Origin: Watersipora subatra
Taxonomy: Eukaryota; Bryozoa; Gymnolaemata; Cheilostomatida; Watersiporidae
Length of the DNA: 64,000 nt
Direction: 5' to 3'
Assembly (NCBI RefSeq): GCF_963576615.1
Contig: NC_088711.1
Location: 25,142,182-25,206,181, forward strand
The notes below the pieces were generated by a model. That model had not been told where the DNA came from. It worked only from the letters and a program-made list of their open reading frames with translations, and made no database searches. Each line of letters opens with the position of its first letter. Within the stretch, counting starts at the first letter, position 1. The position numbers and the translations under genes were made by a program. Shown here in pieces: positions 24,838 through 37,349 of this stretch.

Positions 24838-25456
24838 TATATATATATATAGTACTTTATTGGCAATAATTTCATTTCACAAATAGAAATGTTTTTCAAA
24901 TTAGGCCATACAACAATAGTAGAACAAAAAAACAAAAAAAAATGGAAAAAAGCAACAGTTAGCCATTAAAATTGAATAAATAGTCTGGCAAATAGTGTTT
25001 AAAATGCCTCTCTCTGCTAAGAGAACGGATATTCAGTGGAAGATTGTTAAAGCAGCTGGCAATGATATTTTCAAAATGATTGTTAGTGATTGTATGCAAT
25101 TTGTTCATATCACGTAAGTTGAAATGAGTTAAGAACCTGTAATTGTCATGTAAAAAACGAGGACACAAACCATGAAAAATCTTGAAACATTGAATTGAAG
25201 TAAAATAAATATTTAGCATAGGCAGAGTAAGAAGACGCAGAGATTTGGAAAGATCCTTTGTTGGAATAATATATGCAGGCATATGATGTAAATTTGCAAT
25301 GAGTCGAAATGCTCTTTTTTGCAACAAAAATAAATCCTTAGTGACATATCTTGGAGCTAGATTATAATAAATGTGGATACCATAAATAATATGGCAAAAT
25401 ATAAACTGATAATAAAATGCAATAGCAGATTTTGAGTTCATGTATGGCCTGCAAAA
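24838..25456 (-). pseudogene. LINE fragment (RT C-terminus), insertion private to unit A
   Basis: 619 bp flanked by the 7-bp duplication CTCATAA (24831-24837, 25457-25463). Unit B carries the empty site near 39565. The minus-strand ORF of about 160 residues (24959-25489 extends past the element) has the C-terminal RT pattern of CR1/jockey-like LINEs: LLQKRAFRLIANLHH, IYFTSIQCFKIFHGL, SLSRERHFKHYL. It is 5'-truncated and ends in a short TA repeat rather than poly(A). Confidence 0.8.
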
Positions 25457-26462
25457 CTCATAACCGTTGTTATCATTCGAGAAATTCAAACCCGTTCACC
25501 AAATAATCAGCAAGGATCTTTTTTGCAAGCGCAACCATCAGTGTAGTCCATAAGCTGCATTTACACATTCCATGAACAGCGTGCATTACTATTGACTTAA
25601 CAAACTTACAATTAAGATTTGTCCTCTCTTTTATTCTGACAAAGCTACTCTAGTTTATCATAGTTTCAACTTGTGTGAATGATTGTACATACCAGTACTG
25701 TAATAACTGTTTGATTTGATTATTTTGTAAAGAGGTGATGATTTTCTCTCTTTTTCGATTAAGCAAAACATTTTCCTGTCTAGTCATATACTGTACTAGT
25801 TACATGTAATAAATTAGTTACTAACAGTATTGACTGATGGAAAGATTGCTCAACACTTCCTCCTGTAGCTTGACCTATGTAGAACTATTGCCAAATTGTG
25901 AAATTCCACAATCACACGACTACTCACAATCATTTCAAAATACGAATGCTTACGGTGTACAATGTAATAATATTTAAGGAAAGTACAAAATAATTTCCAA
26001 CATAAAACTTTACCATAACAATTCTTGTAGGATTACGGTTCCATAAGTGAATGTAAAGAGGAAGATGAAAATTAAAAGTCAAAAGTAAAAGCCTGAATAA
26101 TAACAGATGTACAAGTTAAGTTAGTTTAAACTTCCCTTAGTTCATGTTAAAGTAGGTTACTCTGTGTATATCTACCTTTACATTTACCTACACATCCGTT
26201 ACGTGTCTTTATAGCAGTAACAATTCACAGTATCTCCGGTGATGCCCGAGATTTCTTATATTTTCAATCAGATTGCCTAGAGGATGTTTAGGAGGCACCC
26301 GACTAGAGGATGTCTAGGAGGCACCTGACTTGACAGAATTTGAAACTAAATATTTAACTGACCTGGCAAAAGCACGGAACTTATTTGTGTGAAGTTTGGG
26401 TGAAATCGGGCAAAAAATGTGAAAACGCAGAGCATTTACACATTTTTGTAACCACATTACAG

Positions 26463-26572
26463 AGTTACACAGACTAGCACACAGACTAGCACACAGACTA
26501 GCACAAAGACTAGCACACAGACTAGCACACAGACTAGCACACAGACTAGCACGCAGACTAGCACACACATAC
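26463..26572. repeat. 12-bp tandem repeat (unit A)
   Basis: Eight copies of ACAGACTAGCAC. Unit B has about 15 copies at the equivalent place. Minus ORFs of Cys-Ala-Ser-Leu repeats are artefacts. Confidence 0.95.
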
Positions 26573-27277
26573 TCACAATAACAAAGGAGGATTTATTAAT
26601 ATAAATAAAAACATGATTTTACTGTTAATATATTATTTAATTTTATTGCGTATAACTTCTATTTTGGGTAGTTATATATAATGACTTTGTTTTCTTGCTA
26701 CATTTAATTAATTACCTGTAATATCTTTATTCTAAGGGGTTATTAGGATTAAAATGTGCAAACTGTTGTGGGAATACTTGCGAAGCAGATTTTGGAGTTT
26801 TTGTGCACAGAAAGGCAAATAAGATAGCATACGCTAGGACAGATGATTTACTGTATTCTAACCCACAAATTCTCAGGAGTTCTGATGGGAAACAAATTTA
26901 TCTATCCATCAAAATTGTCTATCTTTAGAAATTACCTGCATATAGATATTACCTATACATAGTTTTTACCTACGCATAGACACTGTGTGAAAGTGAGCAA
27001 TAAACGCGTTCATGAGTCTGGAGATTCAACAAAAGATGCTATAGATAATCTGATCTGTATTTGTAATTCTGACTAAAATATCTAAACATTCTTTTAGAAA
27101 AATCATCTGTCATAAATTTAGAGAATTGTCGACCACAGCAATGTAAAAGTATATAATCGTCAATCGTTATAGAAAAAGGATGAGGCATGATAGTATGAAA
27201 GTAACAGTACGGTGTTCAGATCAGACACAGGTTGTAGCAAATAACATAGAACAGATCTAGTAGCCTCAGAGCCTAGC

Positions 27278-27363
27278 TCAGATGATCATCGAGACATCAT
27301 CCTTCTCATTGGCCAGATTATACGGAGGAGGATCTACAGAGGCTCCTAGACTGCCAACACAAG
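27278..27363 (-). pseudogene. Orphan duplicate of the gene A terminal exon
   Basis: 86 coding nt with intact acceptor (TTGTGTTGCAG), reading frame and TGA stop: DPPPYNLANEKDD then VSMII. It is the unit A copy of 41502-41587. No transmembrane or tail exon lies upstream of it within unit A. At least four of the five differences from the unit B copy change the protein (P/L, S/N, T/A, P/S). The shared P in gene B supports unit B as the conserved state. It could be a dead exon or a very distant alternative 3' exon of gene A. Confidence 0.7.
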
Positions 27364-30300
27364 CTGCAACACAACAAATTTAACACTGTGACACTCGTCA
27401 ACAGGTCTTTTAACAAATAGTAGAGAGAACAGTTTGGTGAGTCCATCCCTGTTCAATCTGTTATAACCTATTCGAGAGTAGACAGATGCTCTGCTCGTAC
27501 TCTAAAGGGCTGCACATGACAAAATATCTAAAAAGTACAACAATCTTCAAAAGGTGTAAGAGATAAGCATTTGTTTAGTTCTACATATATTCATAAACAT
27601 AGAGTTATTTTCTATTTTCCACAGGAATACTCTATTAATGACTTGGTTAACTAAGACGATAAATAATTTTTAGCATACACCGATCGCGTTTTTATAAAGC
27701 AAGCGTTTGCTTCTCGTATCCAAAGAACATTAAACTTTTAGTAAAGATCTCAAGCAACGAGTTATAGACTGTCAACGGTCTCTACTCAATTCAACCACCA
27801 TGTACTCTTGTGTACCTCCATTCATATACAAACTACCGCAATTCTCTTAAAATCACGAACTGTGTATGATCGGAATTCTAACTCTTCCAGTGTACTCTAT
27901 TTTGTTTCTTATGACAGGTAATCAAAAACATTATTTTGCTAATGTTTACTAATGCCAATACCAATTACTAATAGGTAATAAGTTCTACATACATACCCTA
28001 ATCGCTTACAGCATATCAATAACATACAAAAATATCTGAACACTCGCTAAATATTACAGTTTTATGTACATATGGGCTGAGAAGAGGAATACCATTTTCC
28101 TATCCACTAGAGATAATATGAGGAGACAATTTGTTGTTTTGATTAACGCTTCAGATAACAGGTGAGAGTTCAAAGACTATTGTTGCCATAGAAACAGGCA
28201 AGTAAATGTGTTGAAAGACTATTGTTGTCATAGAAACGAAAAATATATATTTTACTTGTTGCTGATATGATATTAAAAGCTTTTAGCTCGAGGTATTCAA
28301 GTGCCAATAGACTTGCTTTAGGAACTAATGCTATAAATTGAAGCCACTGCACTTCAGCCCTGAGGAAGTGCAGTTGTGTCAAATGTAAAATGACTAACTG
28401 TTCAGTGCACTGCCATATGATTACGGAGCTTGTTTCAACTTAAATTAATCCAACAGAACAATAAAAAGATTGCTCACAATGTTTTGTATATCATTCAGAA
28501 TGCCCTAACAATACAAATATAAATATTTTATAAGTCTACAATAAAGAAAAACCAAAAAGATATTTTTATTACGAAAAGAGGGGTACTACCTGTTCGACAT
28601 TGCATCTAGGGGTGTCAAGGTTATGATAAAAGATAACTTTCGACGATACTCCAACTCATGGCATGCAGATTGGTAAGCCGACGCTGTAACACCTTTTCGC
28701 CTTCAAGTATTTATGAACAATTGCGCAGCTACCTATTCTCTGCTTTGTCAACACATCTGACGAACTATCGCAACGAACTAAAATGTTGCAAAAGTTTTTG
28801 CTATATAATTGATATAACGCTATTTGCACGTCGTTTTTTCTCCTGCTGGTGCGGTGAGATAGGTTACCATTCAAATCGAATTTAAGAAATTGCATGACTT
28901 AATACTACGTTACATGGAAATTTTTTACGTGGTTCGAAGTAAAAACTTCACATAAATTCTTTACGTTATCTGGAATTCACGTTATAGGAGGTATTCATTA
29001 TAGGAGCGTCTACTGTCTATCAGACACATGGCTATATTGGCGACATGGTTATATCAAACACGTGGATATATTGGAAGCAGGGTTATATTGTAAACATGGT
29101 GATATCGTACACATGGCTATATCAGACACATGGCTATATCGTACACATGGCTATACCTGACACATGACTATATCTGACACATGGCTATATCTGACACATG
29201 ACTATATCTGACACATGACTATATCTGACACATGGTTATATCAAATGCAGGCTATATCGGACACTTGCTATATCGCACACTTGCTGTATCAGATACGTAG
29301 CTATATCATATCTTCATCGAAGATTGTTTCATTACAAACCTGAAGAGTCAATACTCATACAATACAACACAGTCATATCATAAAAAGTTAGAAACAGTAA
29401 GTAAAAATAACACAGTTGGACTAGTTGACTTACATCATTAAACCTGAGTTAAAATTAATCAGCAAAGGAAATTGTAAGCTGGATCTTAGTATCTCAGGCT
29501 ATGACAGACATCTTTAAAGCAAAAGGCTAAAAATATTTAAGATACATAAACAAAAAGGGAAATACTAACATTTCATAGACCCTCATGGATACAGAAGTCT
29601 CTTTTATATGTTTTATAATGGACAATATGTTTAATATTGCGATTCTGTTTAAATATCAGGAAAAGACAACTGCAGTTGTTTAGATGACTGAAAGGATTTT
29701 TGTGTTAAAAACTTTGAGGACATTTGCTCAAAACATTCACACATAATGGAAGGTTTTTTAAAAACAAACTTTTCTACTTAAACCAGAAAAGCTGGCAGAC
29801 ATAAATTACAGTGTACCACTCGGTACTATGCTATAACACCTAAATAATCTGACCGGTGTTTACTTGCTCAGCGATTGAAGCAATATTTGAGGTTTCTGTT
29901 TCAGCATTGATTCCTTTACGCTTAACCGTGCATAGCATTCTCTAGCTAGGCCATAACTAATGCTTCATTGGCATACAAAGGCTGTTGCAACACCTAGATA
30001 TATCTAAAGTTGACACATGTAGAGCCACCTCACAAAGTTTATTTCCTTATGACACGAGCTATCTAGTAACAGTTAATCGATTGCGAAAAAATATTTTAAG
30101 TTTCTATCGTTTTATTTGCATAATCATGACATTTTCTAGCTGTATGTATATAAATTAAATATCTCTTTCCCTCAACCGAATAGTAGCTTCTGCTATCAGC
30201 AAAAGTAGCCTATCAGAGTAACCAAGGCCCAAAAGATGGAAACCAAATAGTTTTAGTCAGGCAAAAATTTGGTTTGACTTGGTATACCTGAAGCTCGCGT

Positions 30301-30581
30301 TTGATTGGACAACAAACTATTAGCGAGGGCAATATTCATTTTATATGTTCACAATAGTTTATATAAGTGTGGTTCAGAGGGCAACGAACATGATCGCATG
30401 ACAAAAGGAGAGGAAGCACTTGCAACATTTGTCTGAGTTTAATTTGGACTCCTGTGATTGCACTCCTTGCATGCTTCAATCGCGATACAGCGTCAGCTCT
30501 TATTCGAAAATAGTTGTATATTAATAGGTATTAATAGGGATTAATATTAATATGTATATACTCCTACTGCTATATATCGTA
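27364..30581. other. Unit A sequence without a gene
   Basis: Matches 41588-44900 of unit B. It holds a short repeat of GAAAGACTATTGTTGCCATAG near 28170-28240 (two copies here, three in unit B), an 18-20-bp TATATC/ACACATGG array at about 29020-29310, and a single 30-bp unit at 30200-30230 that is expanded in unit B. Confidence 0.6.
29020..29310. repeat. 18-20-bp degenerate tandem repeat
   Basis: Repeats of the type GACACATGGCTATATC with length variation. The unit B counterpart is about 43075-43310. Confidence 0.85.
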
Positions 30582-30586
30582 TATAC

Positions 30587-30816
30587 TGTTGAGTTGGAGC
30601 TCGTGCCATGGATTTAATAGTGTGAGCTTTGATTAACGTGTATTGCCATCGTAATTGATGCAGGATGAGAGACGTACAGAGGATTGTGGGATAAAAATAG
30701 TAAATATAACTTGTTCACATTTAAGAGTTGTTCTCTCTTGAGCATGGTGGAGGCAACTGCTTAATATAACATTATAGCATAAGTAATGAAATAGCAGTTT
30801 GACTGTTAGTTTGACA
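30587..30816 (-). repeat. Copia 3' LTR
   Basis: 230 bp, TG...CA ends (plus strand TGTTGAGTTGGAGCTCGTGC to TTTGACA). It pairs with 34775-35005. Confidence 0.9.
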
Positions 30817-30826
30817 CACCCCTTCA
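30817..30826 (-). promoter_or_regulatory. Copia polypurine tract
   Basis: Minus strand GAAGGGGTG immediately abuts the 3' LTR start TGTCAAAC. It is the expected plus-strand DNA priming site. Confidence 0.6.
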
Positions 30827-30849
30827 ATCAATAACGCACATTTCTAGCA

Positions 30850-33800
30850 TTCTAATGGCAGGACAGTGTTTGATTTTCTCGAGAGGTGTTGTAAGTATAT
30901 CGGCGATGTTGGACTCGACGGCGATGTGTTTGTAAGTGATACTGGTTTGTTCTCGGATAAAGTGATGACGAATGTTGATACGCTTTGACCGCGAATGATG
31001 TCATTTCCCTTTTGTGAGGGCCAATGCTCTTTGGTTATCTGAATACATAGTGTTTTGTTTAGGTTTTTTTACGTCGAGTGAGGAGCAGAAGGATCGGAGA
31101 CAAATCATTTCTTTGGTGGCCTGACTCAATGCTACGTATTCTGCTTCGCAGCTGATAGGCGCTGAATCGCATGTCATAATGAATCCTGTTGTGGAGCGGC
31201 GGTCCTATACATCATTCGCCCAGTCAGAGTCAGAAAAACCTTTGAGTATACCACTAGTTGGGCGATAAGTTAGGCCATGCGCTACGGTGCCGCTGAGATA
31301 ACGTAATAAATGTTTTACCGCCGTGACATGGGCTGGTCCGGTCGGTTTATCAAGGTGTTGCAAAAGCTTGGATACAGTCTAACTGATATCTGGTCTTGTC
31401 GCTGTCATTAGCTATATTAAACTGCCTATTACCTCGCGATCTGGAAACTCAGATTTGCGAACTTGTTTGCAGTCGTCATTAGTAGCCTTATTGAGTTGTG
31501 TTCCACTGGCGCTTGGGGTGGATACTGATTTGCAGTCAGCCATGCCATAGCGTGCTAGTACTTGTTTGGCATATTTGAATTGGTCGATAGTGTAGCTTCT
31601 CCCAGTGTTTCATTTGAAATCGATACCCAGGAACCAGTTAAGCTCTCCACAATCATCGGTTTCAAATTTACTTTAGAGGAGCTGTTTGGTTTTTTCAATG
31701 TATTTTGTAAATTTTCCTACCAAGATGATGTCGTCAACCCAGAATACAAGTAAAATGTATTCCTTACAACTCTCTTCGTTGTTGGTAAACACACAGGGGT
31801 CATGAGAATTTGATTTGAATTCGCTTGATTTTAGAAAGTTAGTTAATGTTTCCTACCATATACGTCGGCTTTGTTTTAGTCCGGGCTTGATTTGCTGAGT
31901 CTACGTGTGAGTTTCTCGAGAGCATTAGTTTTAGGTTCATAACCGAGCGGTGGAGCTAAATATATTTCTTTGCAAATAGGAGCATTGAGATAAGCCCCTT
32001 TGACGTCTAGTTAGTAGAGAATGAAGTTGTTGTTGGCTTTTTTCTGAATTAGACTACGAATTGATGTGAATCTAGCAGTCGGTGAGAATGTCTAGTAATA
32101 ATCAGTGCCATATATTTGTAAAAAAACCTTTAGCTACATACCGGGCTTTATACTGCACTTCACCTGGTGTTTTGCTATGCTTTAGTGTATACACTCACCG
32201 TTCTTTGGTTTCTGCACAATCAGCCGAGAGTTGTGTCACCTCCCATGTGTTGTTTGCTATAAGTGTATTGACCTCTTTGTCCATGGCTGCTTTCCATTGC
32301 TCGGCGTGTTCGCTATCTATGACCTCTTTGTAAGTGTTCGGTATAAGTGGGAAAGCCTTGTAAGCGTGGTCTAGGCTGGTAGAGAGAAGGTATTCTTTCT
32401 GGAGACGTATTGGGAGTTTACATTGTCTCTGTGGTCTGTCTGGAGCGGTCGTTATGCGGTTTGCTCAGATTGATTTGTAGTTTGCACATTGTCACTGATT
32501 GTGGCTTTAGGAAGAGTATACAAGTACGTTTCTTTTAGTATTTGATCTGGAGTTTGTTGGTTTGATCAATTGTCCATTGGGTGTACACTGACGCTTTGAG
32601 TAGTGATCACTATGTTGTGGCTAGATTCAGTAACAAAATCACTATGGTTACGAACGTTTATATCTAGGTAAAAACCAGGAAACCCTCTGGCATCTAATTT
32701 GAGTTTGTGGTGTTTGGTGTAATATGTAGGCCTACATGGTGAGCCAAAGGTATGTATTTTGCTCATGTCAGGTTTGTGATTGGTGAAAAGGTCATACGCG
32801 GTTTGTTTAGTATGTCGTTGGTAACTACGGTTACATAAGTTCATGGCGTGTTGGACAGCGTAACTCCAAAGTGGTTTTAGAAGCTGTGAGTCAGGCATTA
32901 GGCAACGCAACAGTTCCAGTAAACTACGCCGTGCATGTTCAGATTTACCGTTCCGATGAAGTGAGTATGGAGCCGACAAACTGTACTTGATGTGGTTACT
33001 GCACAGTATGTTCTGGAATTATGTACTTGTGGATTTGCCTCCGTTGTCAGAGTGTATTTCTTTCACTTTGCCAATCGGTGAAACATCCGCCATAAACTGG
33101 GTCAGAGCTGAGTGAGCCTCGTCTTTTGAGCGTAAAAGGTAAGCAAACAACATACTTGAATATTCGTCAATAAAGTTAATCAGGTGTTTAAATCTTTTAT
33201 GAGATGTTGGATATACTGGTCCAGCTATATCAGTATGAACCCGTTCGAGATGTTTGGTAGCATAAATTATGTCGTCGTCGCCCGACTTAGGTCGGCGAGT
33301 AATTTTGTTTTCATGACATATTGTACAAAGGTATAGAAGGATTGGTAGATTTACTGATAGTCATACTTCTAGTACAGGAAGGAAGTTGGACGATGTCGTC
33401 ATTGCCCATGTGTCCCAAGGTACGGTGCCATTCTTCTAGTGTTTTAGCAGCATAGGCGGGTGTTGATATATAAATTTCTAAAAAGTAGAGCTGTCCTCGT
33501 TTAGTCATGTTGAAAGCTGTGTCATCGTATTCTAGGATATTTGTTGATTTAGTGAAAGTTGCTGTGGCACCTGCCTCAGCCGCGGCGTGTACAGAAAAGA
33601 GGCTGACGGGGAAACTGGGTGCCATTAAAGCATTGTGTAAGATAACGACCTGGCGCTGGCTTTTCGAGTCGATAATAGAAAACTTCGCGTTTCCACGGGC
33701 TATAACTAGGTCATTTCTTTGTCAGCCATCAGCAACTTCGATATAGTACTGTCTTGGATTAAAGTTTTGATCGTATGGTGCAAAGTGATCTGCCGAATTA

Positions 33801-34740
33801 ATAATGTGGGTTGTTGCGCCCGTATCTACGAGCAATGCAGATGTGTTGGTGCGAGTAGTTTGGTCGTTTGTATGATGAGTTGTGATCACGAAATGAAAGG
33901 ATTGTGTCAATTGTTCGGGTGGCTGTGTAGGTGTAGGCACAAGCACATGCGCAGTTGTTCTGTTGGCGTTATGATTATTTCATTTCTTGCGACATACGGA
34001 CTCTATGTGGCCGGTAAGTTTAAAAAATTCACATTGTAGAGTTGATATATCAGTAGGGCAGTCATATATCTTGTGTCCTTTGCTGCATGCATAACACCTG
34101 GTCTTGTTATTTGTAGGCCTAGGTTGATTATAATGTGTGGCATGTCCTTTATTGTTATTATATCTAGCAGCAATAGCGGTGTTGGGTGTTGCTCTCATAG
34201 CCTCAGTGTTTGCGTATGTATCAAGCGTTGATTTAAATTCTGATAAAGTTTTTATCTTATCCAGTTGAGTGTGTACTATCACAAACTGTTTGTATGCTTT
34301 AGGGAGGCCTTCAAGGATCATCGTGATTACTAGGTTGTCCGATATTTGTTCGCCTGATGTTCGTAGTCCGGTGGTGGCGCGCTCTGTCCTGATCATGTAG
34401 CTTGTAATGTCTTCGGTTTCCTGAAGCTGCAGGGTGGTAAGCTCTTTGAAGAGTGCCAGTATTCAGGACTTTTTGGTGCTGACGTAGTGTTTTCTTAGTA
34501 CACCAAGCGCTCTCCTGGACTCATTAGATGCGTCGGTCATAATCAGTTGAAGGGATCGCTCATCTAGCAACTGAACTAGTTCAGCATAAGCGCTTCTATT
34601 TTTAGTAGCAAAGTTATCTTTGTCATCCTTGCTGTCAAGCTTTGGCTGGATGGCAGTGTGGAGATCTTCATCTTGTGTGTACAGATAGTTTAAGAATCTT
34701 GTTTCTTATATAGGATAGTGTTCCAGATTGCCGTCGAAAT
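30850..34740 (-). pseudogene. Degenerate copia gag-pol
   Basis: Gag end at about 33980-34396 has a zinc knuckle (CYACSKGHKIYDC) and a second, damaged one. Protease around 33722-33946 shows LLVDTGATTHI. Integrase at about 33311-33625 shows WHRTLGHMG, and 32566-32979 shows NGKSEHARRS. RT at 31718-31755 carries FWVDDIILVG, the copia YVDD-type site with W at the first position. RNase H at 31207-31240 shows DSDWAND, and 30953-30990 shows NIRHHFIRE. Several stops and frame changes separate these blocks, so no intact polyprotein remains. Confidence 0.88.
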
Positions 34741-34756
34741 ACAGTCTGTTATTTGC

Positions 34757-34774
34757 CTGACTGGGCCCATAACC
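34757..34774 (-). promoter_or_regulatory. Copia primer-binding site (internal tRNA-iMet match)
   Basis: Immediately inside the 5' LTR the minus strand reads GGTTATGGGCCCAG. This is complementary to the anticodon arm of animal initiator tRNA-Met (CTGGGCCCATAACC). Drosophila copia is known to prime from a tRNA-iMet 5' half, and this site implies the same mechanism. Confidence 0.7.
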
Positions 34775-35005
34775 TGTTGAGCTCGAGCTCGTGCCATTGA
34801 TTTAATAGCGTGAGCTTTGATTAACGTGTATTGCCTTCATAATTTATACAGGATGAAAGAGACATACTGAGGATAGTGGGATGAAAATGTAAACATAAAA
34901 TGGTTACATTTAGGAGTTGTTCTCTTTTGTTTATGGTGGAGGAAATTACTTAACATAACATTATAGCATAAGTAATGGAATAGCGGTTTGATTGTTAGTT
35001 TAACA
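34775..35005 (-). repeat. Copia 5' LTR
   Basis: 231 bp, TGTTGAGCTCGAGCTCGTGC to TTTAACA on the plus strand. Several substitutions relative to 30587-30816 show it is not a very recent insertion. Confidence 0.9.
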
Positions 35006-35434
35006 TATACTCCTACTGTACTACTCCTCCTCCTATACTCCTACTTGTACAGACCCAGCAGTTTGTTGAGCAATAGAAGAGAGACTTTGTTATCACAGAG
35101 AGAGAGCTGTACCACTAACAGTAATTACCTTTATTAGTTGCAAACTACAAGAAACATGGACTGTTTTGTTACTACATGCACAGTATGTCAGTATGTGAAT
35201 ATATATATATTTTTTTTCCATAAGTACCATTAAGTAATTACATTAATATTTATATTTTCTTTGCATTATATTTATATTATCATAATAAAATGAACAATGA
35301 TCTGTGCAACGCAAAAGATCTGAATCGGTATCTGAATCGGATTATTGTTCAATAAGAATCGGTAATAATAATCGGTAAGAATAATAATCATACCAAAATC
35401 GGAGCAACTCTAATAATTATCCCATGAAGAGGTA

Positions 35435-35575
35435 AGGTGGTTGTGTAGTGTAGTGGTTAGTACATCGGACTGTAGAATGGAGGGTAGGAGTAAACTTTCT
35501 GTTTGGTGCAATTTTTTTTCATGCTTTTAGCGTGGCTACGCATCGACAGCCAGATGAACACCGCTCTTATTATAG
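35435..35575 (+). mobile_element. tRNA-derived SINE
   Basis: A-box-like GTGTAGTGTAGTGGTTAGT, a degenerate B-box, then the body (TTAGCGTGGCTACG, AGATGAACACCG) and the tail CTCTTATTATAGTAAAA. It is shared with 45049-45178, so the insertion predates the duplication. Confidence 0.7.
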
Positions 35576-36734
35576 TAAAATTATTCAGGTACAAGTCAAC
35601 CGCAAAATTTTTACCATAAAATTGTCTCCCAGAAACTCGACTTCCGTATTTGGCTGCCATCATAAGAAAAAGGGTTGAAAAATAGAATGCTAATATTTTA
35701 TAATCAAAGTAGCCCTTTGTTTAATTCAGCCTGATACTTTGACGGATATGAAAAAAGGTTTAGCACAAATGGTGAGGCCGACAGCATTAATGTCGATTCA
35801 CCCAAAGGAGAGTGCAAAATATAGGCGATATTAGCACCGCTTCACCCGTAAAACTGTTACATTTATTTTCCAAAGATTTTGATGAGCATGTTGAAAGATG
35901 CAACTCTACCCTTTATCTAAACGTCACCATTAATTAAACGTCACTATAGGGAAAGAGTTTAAAAATAGAATGCCATGGCATCCAAATCGAGATTTTACGG
36001 TAGTTTTTGATTTTAGAGTACTCAACCTTCAATGTAGCTATTTTACTCTCACTGTTATATATTCTATACAAGCTCTGCTACTGCCATACTCGTTACTATA
36101 GTACTAAAACATGATATTCAACTCAACAGGCTCTTAGCACCGTAGGCAAGCGTTTCCCTGAATCAGTAGTGATCAATAATGTTCATTCGCGTGACATTTA
36201 CAGTACAGAGCGCCGTAAGTTACATACATGTGACTTCATATTCTCCCCTAGCGATGGGCATCAAATAATTATCACTCTGATTAGAGAGCTTCAATCCTAT
36301 AAAGCTGCTACACGCTGTATCGTAGTATGTTGGAGTTGTCCTCTCGGCAATTATTCATAGACTAAGTTTACTATTGACTGATGGCATCACCGAGGCAACG
36401 CAGATATGTCAGAAAACATTACAGCTGTCAAACTTTCCCGATATTTCCTGTGTATCTGCGATGCATCATCTTCGGAGCTGGTGATTGGCCATCGCAGATC
36501 GCTTGAGCTATATTTCCCTTCATGACATTTACTGCAGGATTAGTATCTCATCATTTCAGCGACCACTTTCTGTGATAAGAAAGCTATGCCGTGGACTATT
36601 TGCCGATGAAAACGCGGATGGGTTTGTGATAGCGTGAATTATGTTATCACAAACAACCACAAATTTAGTGTTGGGTTAACGGCGACATACCGCGATACAG
36701 TGTGTACCAGCCTTAACACTCCAGTGACACTTGT

Positions 36735-36806
36735 GCAACCGTGGCCTAGTGGTCTAAAACACCTGACATGCAAACAACGGATTGGGGTTCAATTCCCAAT
36801 AACGCC
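36735..36806 (+). mobile_element. tRNA-like SINE head
   Basis: A-box GTGGCCTAGTGGTCTAAAA and B-box GGGTTCAATTCCC at tRNA spacing. It lacks a good cloverleaf and intact tRNA ends, so it is a tRNA-derived repeat and not a tRNA gene. The unit B copy is at about 46925-46997. Confidence 0.5.
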
Positions 36807-37349
36807 AAGACTAAGCATGTCTCCAGTCGTTAAAGTTCCCATGCCACTGGACTCAGACATGTCCAGCCAAGATCACAGAGCCATCGTTTGAGCTCTTACA
36901 AAACAAACACGCACAGCCTCCACTTGCAGTGAGCTAAGCAGATGTGATACTTGATCTTCAAAGGATTGCTCAAACACACTTGGGTATCATTTGCTACGAC
37001 ATTTAGCTATGACTACGGCAATGGCATTATCAGCATTGAGCGTGAAGCGATCCTTCCAGGGGTAAATTTTTAATTCGTGTCAGTTTTCGTTTGCAATAGA
37101 TGGTTGTTAGCTAGGAGTAATGGTGAGATCTCGATCTACAATGCTGTGTTCAGCAGATGTCTACTCATCTGTGGATGAGCAGATCACCAATCTACAGATG
37201 GTTTGTCCGACAACGAACTGCAGGCCGAATAAGGATGAGTTTACATTTGACTTTGCTTGTGGAAAACCCAAAAGATAGTATTATTTATGAGGTTGTTATC
37301 TATGCTCATTAAACTCAACTAGTGAGGAGAGTGGTGCAGGCAAACTAAA

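Larger units (their letters stand above)
30587..35005 (-). mobile_element. Ty1/copia LTR retrotransposon (degenerate), private to unit A
   Basis: 4.42 kb bounded by LTRs of about 230 bp and a perfect 5-bp duplication TATAC (30582-30586, 35006-35010). Unit B has no copy at the corresponding site near 44895. Order on the minus strand is gag, protease, integrase, RT, RNase H; integrase before RT defines the copia superfamily. The primer site matches the anticodon arm of initiator tRNA-Met. The coding region is broken by frameshifts and stops, so the copy is presumably inactive. Confidence 0.93.
35006..37349. other. Unit A sequence without a gene, SINEs and MITE-like block
   Basis: 35010-35400 diverges from unit B. 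A SINE lies at 35435-35575. The block 36130-36715 matches 46320-46903, ends in AGTGTGTACCAGCCT, and belongs to the MITE family at 58451-58862. A tRNA-like head follows at 36735-36806. Confidence 0.5.

Noticed and set aside
36735-36806. tRNA gene
   Set aside because: A- and B-box-like motifs are present, but the acceptor stem and anticodon arm do not pair properly. The context and repetition indicate a SINE. The same applies to 47692, 35435, 38904 and 21372.
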